Shown: piece by piece, positions 1 to 3,640 of the stretch | Layout of the letters: the number at the start of each line of letters is the position of its first letter | Numbering within the stretch: the first letter of the stretch is position 1 | Assembly: GCA_030610325.1 (NCBI GenBank) | Contig: JAUWRZ010000107.1 | Location: 1-7,111 of the forward strand | Length of the DNA stretch: 7,111 bases | Direction of reading: 5' to 3' | From: Sulfurimonadaceae bacterium | GTDB taxonomy: Bacteria; Campylobacterota; Campylobacteria; Campylobacterales; Sulfurimonadaceae | The notes under the pieces: generated by a model | Told to the model about the DNA's origin: nothing | The model's database searches: none | Seen by the model: the letters and a program-made list of their open reading frames with translations, nothing else | Made by a program: the position numbers and the translations under genes

Positions 1-38
1 GATACCATTAACGTCGATCCGAGTAACATCTTGTACAT
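1..38 (-). CDS. Possible 5' end of a minus-strand gene leaving the window (partial)
   Basis: Read on the minus strand, an ATG at 38-36 opens a frame that stays open to the window edge and encodes MYKMLLGSTLMV. It is preceded by AAAGGA (51-46) six bases upstream, a good ribosome binding site, and by an extended -10 element at 85-77. The hydrophobic start could be the beginning of a signal peptide or lipoprotein leader, but twelve codons are too few to assign a family. An alternative is the tail of a plus-strand gene: frame 1 is open from base 1 to a TGA at 100-102, giving a 33-residue end that I do not recognise. I prefer the minus-strand reading because start codon, Shine-Dalgarno and promoter line up. 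The product is unknown. Confidence 0.35.
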   Translation of the reverse strand, partial: MYKMLLGSTLMV

Positions 39-76
39 ATGGCTTCCTTTGGCTACAGGACCTGCCCACAGGGTCC

Positions 77-85
77 AATATAGCA
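77..85 (-). promoter_or_regulatory. Candidate extended -10 promoter for the leftmost minus-strand gene
   Basis: On the minus strand, bases 85-77 read TGCTATATT, an extended -10 (TGn followed by TATATT). No convincing -35 box lies 17-18 bases upstream, which is tolerable for an extended -10 and common in Campylobacterota. The implied leader of roughly 30 bases contains a short inverted repeat, GGACC (58-62) and GGTCC (72-76), before the ATG at 38. Confidence 0.3.
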
Positions 86-110
86 CTAAAGATATTTTGT
101 GATGTGTGGG

Positions 111-140
111 GACTTTATGTAAAGTCATTTAACGACTTTA
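111..140. promoter_or_regulatory. Cluster of three GACTTTA/TAAAGTC half-sites, possible operator
   Basis: GACTTTA (111-117) is followed after two bases by its exact inverse TAAAGTC (120-126), and after seven more bases by another GACTTTA (134-140). The middle copy forms a perfect 7-bp inverted repeat with either neighbour. The cluster sits between the possible leftward promoter at 77-85 and the rightward [2Fe-2S] gene, where a transcription factor could control both. The surrounding DNA (141-200) is AT-rich and holds several -10-like strings (for example TAATAT 157-162, TATAAA 175-180, TAATAT 188-193), none with a clear -35, so I do not fix the rightward promoter. The half-site matches no regulator motif I can name. 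Confidence 0.4.
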
Positions 141-225
141 TTTGAAGATAATACGCTAATATTAATAAAGACTATATAAAGTACTTCTAATATGATGCTT
201 TTAGTGAGGCTTAAGATGATAGTTT

Positions 226-241
226 TGAGGTAATACTGTTG
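226..241 (+). promoter_or_regulatory. Alternative ribosome binding site and TTG start for the [2Fe-2S] gene
   Basis: TGAGGT (226-231) lies seven bases before an in-frame TTG (239-241). Initiation here would give a 92-residue protein with a short hydrophobic-then-charged extension (MHNTVLIVMIVKKDEDGEE) before the conserved domain. A five-codon frame (ATG 216 to TAA 233, MIVLR) with its own GAGG at 206-209 ends just before this start and could be a chance event or a tiny leader peptide. Confidence 0.35.
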
Positions 242-295
242 CATAATACCGTTTTGATCGTTATGATAGTGAAAAAAGATGAAGATGGGGAAGAG

Positions 296-517
296 ATGAT
301 AGATCAGGATAGGGAGATTTGTGTCTGTAATTCACTGGACATGCGTGAGATAGCAGAGTGTATTAAGATAAATGATTTTAAGACGGTCGAGGAGATGACG
401 GCGAACGATGACTGCCCGATGGGGGACAAGTGTGAGAAGTGTGTCGAGGAGGGCTATGAGTATGATGGTCTCTCTTTATCGATGGTCCTTTCACTGGTAA
501 AACAGGGCCGTATATGA
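296..517 (+). CDS. BFD-like [2Fe-2S]-binding protein
   Basis: From the ATG at 296 this encodes 73 residues. Its core is a BFD-type [2Fe-2S] domain: CVC (residues 9-11), then NSLDMREIAECIK, a helix-turn region, and a second pair CEKC (46-49). The spacing C-x-C-x34-C-x2-C is close to that of bacterioferritin-associated ferredoxin and related domains of NADH-dependent reductases. An extra cysteine (residue 40, in DDCPMGDKC) lies near the second pair. The protein is soluble, acidic and lacks a signal peptide. Its partner is unknown; no bacterioferritin gene is in view, so electron transfer or cluster sensing in the cytoplasm is only inferred. The start is uncertain. A TTG at 239 has a better Shine-Dalgarno (TGAGGT, 226-231) and would add 19 residues, and an in-frame ATG lies at 263 without one. 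I chose 296 because the domain starts there and GGGGA precedes it. Confidence 0.72.
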   Translation: MIDQDREICVCNSLDMREIAECIKINDFKTVEEMTANDDCPMGDKCEKCVEEGYEYDGLSLSMVLSLVKQGRI

Positions 518-550
518 GACTACAGCTTTTGATGCAGTGTTCTTTGGAAG

Positions 551-567
551 AGCCCCTACAAAGGGCT
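551..567. other. Weak hairpin downstream of the [2Fe-2S] gene
   Basis: AGCCC (551-555) pairs with GGGCT (563-567) across a seven-base loop. No T-tract follows on either strand, so it is at best a weak or factor-assisted terminator. The rest of 518-660 is AT-rich and carries no convincing gene. Confidence 0.25.
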
Positions 568-669
568 TGAAAAGTACCATTTCACATATTATTTTCCATT
601 AGGTAAACACTTTTTTAAACTATTGTTTTTGGTTGTAAAGATTTTGCCATCCGCATAAGTCAGATCATG

Positions 670-699
670 TATAATGGATCTAGATACTATTATTAGGAG
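670..699 (+). promoter_or_regulatory. Promoter -10 and ribosome binding site of the OmpA-family gene
   Basis: A perfect -10 hexamer TATAAT (670-675) lies 32 bases before the ATG at 707. A TTGCCA at 644-649 resembles a -35 box, but the 20-base spacer is long; weak -35 boxes are usual in Campylobacterota. AGGAG (695-699) sits seven bases before the ATG. The -10 is flanked by a 5-bp inverted repeat, AGATC (662-666) and GATCT (677-681). Confidence 0.6.
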
Positions 700-706
700 A
701 TGACAA

Positions 707-1987
707 ATGAAAAAAGTTGGACTCTTGCTGTCTGTTATGGCAGCTTCGACGATCGCTTCGGCAGCTACGTATGATTATGAAGTGACACCGCTTCTCGGTG
801 GTGTCTGGAAAGAGGGTAATCTACAGCTCGATAACGAACTCACATTGGGAGCTGAGTTACAGTTTAATGATATGTTTGAAAGCGCTATCAAGCCAGAGCT
901 TTCTGTTTTGTACTCACCTGGTGTGGATTATAAGGGAGACAATGGCGATACCGACTTCTTGCGCTTTATGGTCAATGGTGTCTATGACTATAAGACAGAA
1001 GGAAAGGTGACTCCGTTTGCCAAGGCTGGTCTCGGTTATGAGCATATGTCAGATAGACTCTATGATAATGAGAGTGGTCTTTTTGCTGATGTAGGTGCTG
1101 GTGTGAAGTTCCCGATCACGGAGCAGGTCGCACTGAAACTTGAAGCACTTTACATGATAAAACGAAATGATAATCGCTGGGACAACAATCTGGCCGGACT
1201 GGTCGGTATCACATTCGCATTTGGTGCGCAAGAAGCAGCGGCGACAGGTGCAGCTGCTGCCGTAGCTGCTGTTGCGGTCACATCAGATGATAGCGATGGT
1301 GATGGTATAGCTGATGCAGATGATAAGTGTCCAAATACGCTGGCAGATGTAGCAGTAGATGGCTCAGGCTGTGCACTTGATGCAGATGGTGATGGTGTAG
1401 CAGATTCCCTTGACAAGTGTTCGATGAGTCCAGAAGGTATCAAGGTCGATGCTTCCGGATGTCCACTTGACAGTGATGGTGACGGTGTGGCTGATCATCA
1501 GGACAAGTGTGCTGATACGCCATCTGGTGTGGCAGTAGATAGTAACGGATGCCCACAAGAGAGCGATGATGACGGTGATGGAGTCTTTGGTGCAGCTGAC
1601 AAGTGTCCAAATACGCAAAAAGGCCTGGCTGTAGATGAGAACGGTTGTCCTCGTACTATGGACCTTGCGCTGACATTTGAGTTCAACTCAGATAAGGTCG
1701 ATGCGGCTTCACAGGAACGAGTCAAAGCCTATGCGACATTTTTGAAAGAGAACCCAGCTTATAATGTCAAGCTTCTTGGACACACAGATAGTATTGGTTC
1801 AGTCGAGGCCAATCAGGTGATCTCAGAGCGCCGTGCAAACGCTGTCAGACAGATGCTTATTGATGATGGTGTAGATGCTTCACGTGTCACTGCCGAAGGT
1901 CGAGGTGAATCTGAGCCGATCGCAGACAACATGTACAAAGAAGGTCGCGATAAGAATCGCCGTATCTCCGCAGAGCTTTCGCAGTAA
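707..1987 (+). CDS. OmpA-family outer-membrane protein with thrombospondin type 3 repeats
   Basis: This 426-residue protein is a complete OmpA-type porin and envelope anchor. Residues 1-20 are a Sec signal peptide (KK, hydrophobic core, ASA-A cleavage region). Residues 21-173 show alternating amphipathic strands expected of an eight-stranded OmpA-like beta-barrel, ending GLVGITFAFG. An Ala/Val-rich linker (about 175-192) leads to four Asp-rich, calcium-binding-type thrombospondin type 3 repeats (194-314), each with a cysteine pair. Residues 320-424 form the OmpA C-terminal peptidoglycan-binding domain. Its helix matches the family motif NX2LSX2RAX2VX3L (N369 to L384, Ile for the first Leu), with the diaminopimelate-contacting Asp361 (HTD) and Arg376. 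The barrel would sit in the outer membrane, the repeats act as a periplasmic spacer, and the last domain grips the cell wall. It has its own promoter and a strong terminator, so it is probably monocistronic. The family is certain; the exact pore role is not. Confidence 0.95.
   Translation: MKKVGLLLSVMAASTIASAATYDYEVTPLLGGVWKEGNLQLDNELTLGAELQFNDMFESAIKPELSVLYSPGVDYKGDNGDTDFLRFMVNGVYDYKTEGKVTPFAKAGLGYEHMSDRLYDNESGLFADVGAGVKFPITEQVALKLEALYMIKRNDNRWDNNLAGLVGITFAFGAQEAAATGAAAAVAAVAVTSDDSDGDGIADADDKCPNTLADVAVDGSGCALDADGDGVADSLDKCSMSPEGIKVDASGCPLDSDGDGVADHQDKCADTPSGVAVDSNGCPQESDDDGDGVFGAADKCPNTQKGLAVDENGCPRTMDLALTFEFNSDKVDAASQERVKAYATFLKENPAYNVKLLGHTDSIGSVEANQVISERRANAVRQMLIDDGVDASRVTAEGRGESEPIADNMYKEGRDKNRRISAELSQ
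1286..1648 (+). repeat. Four in-frame ~90-bp tandem repeats encoding thrombospondin type 3 units
   Basis: Residues 194-314 of the OmpA-family protein contain four units of the form D-x-D-G-D-G-x-x-D, then DKC, about 13 residues, and GC. The first cysteines are at 208, 238, 268 and 300 and the second at 222, 252, 282 and 314, so the period is 30, 30 and then 32 residues (90, 90, 96 bases). The last unit carries a two-residue expansion of the Asp-rich part (ESDDDGDGV) and has FGAA where the others have ADxx. The copies are diverged at the DNA level, so this is an old duplication. Confidence 0.85.
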
Positions 1988-1999
1988 GCGACACTCTGT

Positions 2000-2022
2000 A
2001 TTGATGGCTCTCCGCCATCAAT
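2000..2022. terminator. First hairpin after the OmpA-family gene
   Basis: ATTGATGGC (2000-2008) and GCCATCAAT (2014-2022) form a perfect 9-bp stem with a five-base loop, starting 12 bases after the OmpA stop. No T-tract follows directly on the plus strand. It may protect the mRNA 3' end or assist the stronger hairpin just downstream. Confidence 0.6.
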
Positions 2023-2033
2023 CAATAAAGGAC

Positions 2034-2070
2034 CCTCTAAAGACTAAGGTCTTTAGAGGTCTACTTCTTT
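2034..2070. terminator. Intrinsic terminator between converging genes
   Basis: CCTCTAAAGAC (2034-2044) and GTCTTTAGAGG (2049-2059) form a perfect 11-bp stem with the four-base loop TAAG. It is followed on the plus strand by the pyrimidine-rich, T-rich run TCTACTTCTTT (2060-2070). It should end the OmpA transcript. On the minus strand the stem is followed by GTCCTTTATT, so it can also serve msrA, making it a likely bidirectional terminator. Confidence 0.75.
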
Positions 2071-2092
2071 CTCAGACTACTCTGTCTGAGAA
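2069..2092. terminator. Third hairpin, covering the msrA stop codon
   Basis: TTCTCAGAC (2069-2077) and GTCTGAGAA (2084-2092) form a perfect 9-bp stem with a six-base loop. The minus-strand stop codon of msrA (2074-2072) and its last codons lie inside it. It lacks a clean T-tract on either strand, so an accessory or mRNA-stabilising role is as likely as termination. Confidence 0.4.
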
Positions 2093-2602
2093 CTTAGTCA
2101 TAAACTTCTGGATCTTCGGTGCTATAACTGCCTGACAATACCCTTGTGAACTATTTAACGCATAGTAGTCTTGATGATACTCTTCAGCCGTGTAGAACGT
2201 CGGTGCTGGTGAACGTTCTGTGACGATCGTATCTCTAAGTACTTTTTGCTGCTCGGCGATAGATGCCTCTGCACTCTCTTGCTGTGCGGCATCCTGGTAG
2301 TAGATGACAGAACGGTACTGAGTCCCACGGTCAGCACCTTGCTGGTTGAGTGTGGTCGGGTCGTGGATGACCCAGAAGATATCGAGGATCTCACTAAAAC
2401 TGATGATGTCCGGATCAAAGGTGATCTCGACGACTTCAGCATGACCGGTGGTCCCTGAACAGACAGACCGATAGTCTGGGTCGGCTCCTGGCCCGCCTGC
2501 ATAACCGCTTACGGCTGACTTGACACCTTTTACCTGGGCATAGACCGCTTCAATACACCAAAAACAGCCGCCGCCAAGCAGCGCTACTTCTTCTTTTGCC
2601 AT
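2072..2602 (-). CDS. msrA: Peptide-methionine (S)-S-oxide reductase MsrA
   Basis: This 176-residue cytoplasmic enzyme reduces methionine-S-sulfoxide in proteins and free methionine, with electrons from thioredoxin. The signature GCFWC occupies residues 12-16, with Cys13 as the attacking cysteine. Further family marks are the SGYAGG stretch (32-37), GHAEVVEI (53-60), HDPTTLNQQGADRGTQYRS (80-98) and YHQDYY (142-147). The likely resolving cysteine is Cys156, in the C-terminal GYC. The length is normal for a single-domain MsrA, and there is no MsrB fusion and no signal peptide. The ATG at 2602 overlaps the TAA of the upstream reductase gene as TAATG. The ribosome binding site AAAGGA lies inside that gene's last codons, so translation is probably coupled. 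Confidence 0.96.
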   Translation of the reverse strand: MAKEEVALLGGGCFWCIEAVYAQVKGVKSAVSGYAGGPGADPDYRSVCSGTTGHAEVVEITFDPDIISFSEILDIFWVIHDPTTLNQQGADRGTQYRSVIYYQDAAQQESAEASIAEQQKVLRDTIVTERSPAPTFYTAEEYHQDYYALNSSQGYCQAVIAPKIQKFMTKFSDRVV

Positions 2603-3495
2603 TATCTATCCTTTAATGTTGTATACATCATGCTCATCATCGGTAGTGATAGACCATGTCTTTGTGCTTCACGGACTATATAGCCGCTTAATGTCTCGAG
2701 TTCCGTACTACGATGCTGCTGAAAGTCAAGATGCATAGAGGTAGAGGCATCTTTAGGCAGTGAGGCTGCCGTAGCAAGTGCTTTGTCGACCTCACCACTA
2801 AGATCGATGCCTTTTTTCCACGCAAGACTCTCTATCTCCTGAAGCAGTGATACTGTCTCTGCGGTATGTTGGTCATACACGCTCTGGATGCTCTCATCAA
2901 AATAGGAGGTGAGGGTGGCAAAGGCAGAGATAAAGAGGTACTTCTTCCATAGGGCTGTCTCTATGTCAGGTGGGGTCTTTGTCCTGAGTTTTGCTTCTCC
3001 AAGCAGCCAGTCGACATAGATCGTCTCGTCCTGAAAGCCTTTACCGCCAAAGACGGCGGCAAAGACCTTACCCTCTTTTCGGATGACACCGGGACTTTGA
3101 AGATGTGCCAGTATGTAGACAGCACCGTTCATGACTCTGGCATCTACCATATTGCTGATCGTCTCGGTATGTTCTATGCCATTGGAAAAAGGGATGATGA
3201 CCGTACTCTTGTCGATGTTCTTTCTCAGTGACTCTATCATGAGAGGGATATCATAGCTTTTCACACACAGCAGCAATAGGTCATAGATACCCTTCGCTTC
3301 ATCTGCTTCGTAGATATGGGTCGGCTTAGCTATGAAGGTAGTGCTGTCTTCGATGATCTTTAGTCCGTTGTCTTTGATAGCCCGAGCATGCTCACCCCGT
3401 GCGATGAAGGTGATCTTCTGTTTGGGCTGCAAAGCACATAACATTGCCCCGATATAGCCACCGACTCCACCAATACCTGCTACTGCGATCTTCAT
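2602..3495 (-). CDS. Putative 2-dehydropantoate 2-reductase (PanE/ApbA family)
   Basis: This 297-residue protein has the two-domain fold of ketopantoate reductases, which use NADPH to make pantoate for coenzyme A. The Rossmann motif GIGGVGG (7-13) is followed by CVKSYD (77-82) and the SNG turn (104-106), all typical of the family. The C-terminal domain holds LWKK (182-185), whose second lysine aligns with the catalytic Lys176 of E. coli PanE, and RSTELETLSG (262-271), where Glu265 aligns with the substrate-binding glutamate. The two conserved asparagines after the lysine (E. coli N180 and N184) are Ile189 and Ala193 here, as in many PanE-like paralogues, so activity on ketopantoate is not certain. 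I chose the ATG at 3495, nine codons inside the longest frame, because GAGG sits five bases before it and the Rossmann strand begins there. It is the first gene of an operon with msrA. Confidence 0.85.
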   Translation of the reverse strand: MKIAVAGIGGVGGYIGAMLCALQPKQKITFIARGEHARAIKDNGLKIIEDSTTFIAKPTHIYEADEAKGIYDLLLLCVKSYDIPLMIESLRKNIDKSTVIIPFSNGIEHTETISNMVDARVMNGAVYILAHLQSPGVIRKEGKVFAAVFGGKGFQDETIYVDWLLGEAKLRTKTPPDIETALWKKYLFISAFATLTSYFDESIQSVYDQHTAETVSLLQEIESLAWKKGIDLSGEVDKALATAASLPKDASTSMHLDFQQHRSTELETLSGYIVREAQRHGLSLPMMSMMYTTLKDR

Positions 3496-3517
3496 AGTCA
3501 CCTCGAATATTTGCGAT

Positions 3518-3526
3518 ATCATAGCA
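3518..3526 (-). promoter_or_regulatory. Candidate extended -10 promoter of the reductase-msrA operon
   Basis: On the minus strand, bases 3526-3518 read TGCTATGAT, an extended -10 element 22 bases before the ATG at 3495. The -35 region has no good match. The leader would be short and contains the GAGGTG ribosome binding site. Confidence 0.4.
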
Positions 3527-3557
3527 GAAGTGTCTATAACAAAGCATAATCACTTCT
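3526..3557. repeat. Inverted repeat AGAAGTG / CACTTCT between divergent genes
   Basis: AGAAGTG (3526-3532) and CACTTCT (3551-3557) are perfect inverse copies separated by 18 bases. The repeat abuts the extended -10 of the leftward operon and covers its -35 region, so it could be a binding site for a dimeric regulator. The half-site matches no motif I know. Confidence 0.35.
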
Positions 3558-3570
3558 CTATTGATTATCC

Positions 3571-3594
3571 GGTATTAATATAAAATGCAATACC
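3571..3594 (+). promoter_or_regulatory. Candidate promoter -10 of the GGDEF-EAL gene within an inverted repeat
   Basis: TATAAA (3579-3584) is the best -10 upstream of the ATG at 3640, with no convincing -35 at normal spacing. It sits in the 12-base spacer of an inverted repeat, GGTATT (3571-3576) and AATACC (3589-3594), so a protein bound there would cover the promoter. A transcript starting near 3591 would have a leader of about 50 bases. Confidence 0.35.
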
Positions 3595-3597
3595 ATC

Positions 3598-3640
3598 TAT
3601 GCAGGGTTATTAGAGATGCCCTAAAGTAAGGATCTGCATA
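3598..3640 (+). promoter_or_regulatory. Leader stem that can sequester the start of the GGDEF-EAL gene
   Basis: TATGCAG (3598-3604) is the exact inverse of CTGCATA (3634-3640), which includes the A of the start codon. In RNA the helix would close around the ribosome binding site AAGGA (3628-3632). A competing pairing, AGGG (3603-3606) with CCCT (3619-3622), uses part of the same upstream arm and would free the start. This arrangement permits translational control, but the stem is only 7 bp. Confidence 0.3.

Noticed and set aside
514..570. An 18-codon frame whose ATG overlaps the stop of the [2Fe-2S] gene as ATGA (MRLQLLMQCSLEEPLQRA).
   Set aside because: It is very short, has no recognisable features and runs into the weak hairpin; the overlap alone is not enough to call a gene.
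1150..1725. Long minus-strand open frames opposite the OmpA-family gene.
   Set aside because: They mirror the Asp/Gly/Ala-rich repeat codons of the real gene, give low-complexity Ser/Pro/Ala or Thr/Ile-rich products and have no supporting ribosome binding site or promoter.
3496..3522. Upstream ATG at 3522 giving a nine-residue longer PanE-like protein.
   Set aside because: The extra residues (MISQIFEVT) precede the Rossmann strand, and the good GAGG ribosome binding site lies just before the internal ATG at 3495. The candidate -10 element also overlaps this upstream ATG.
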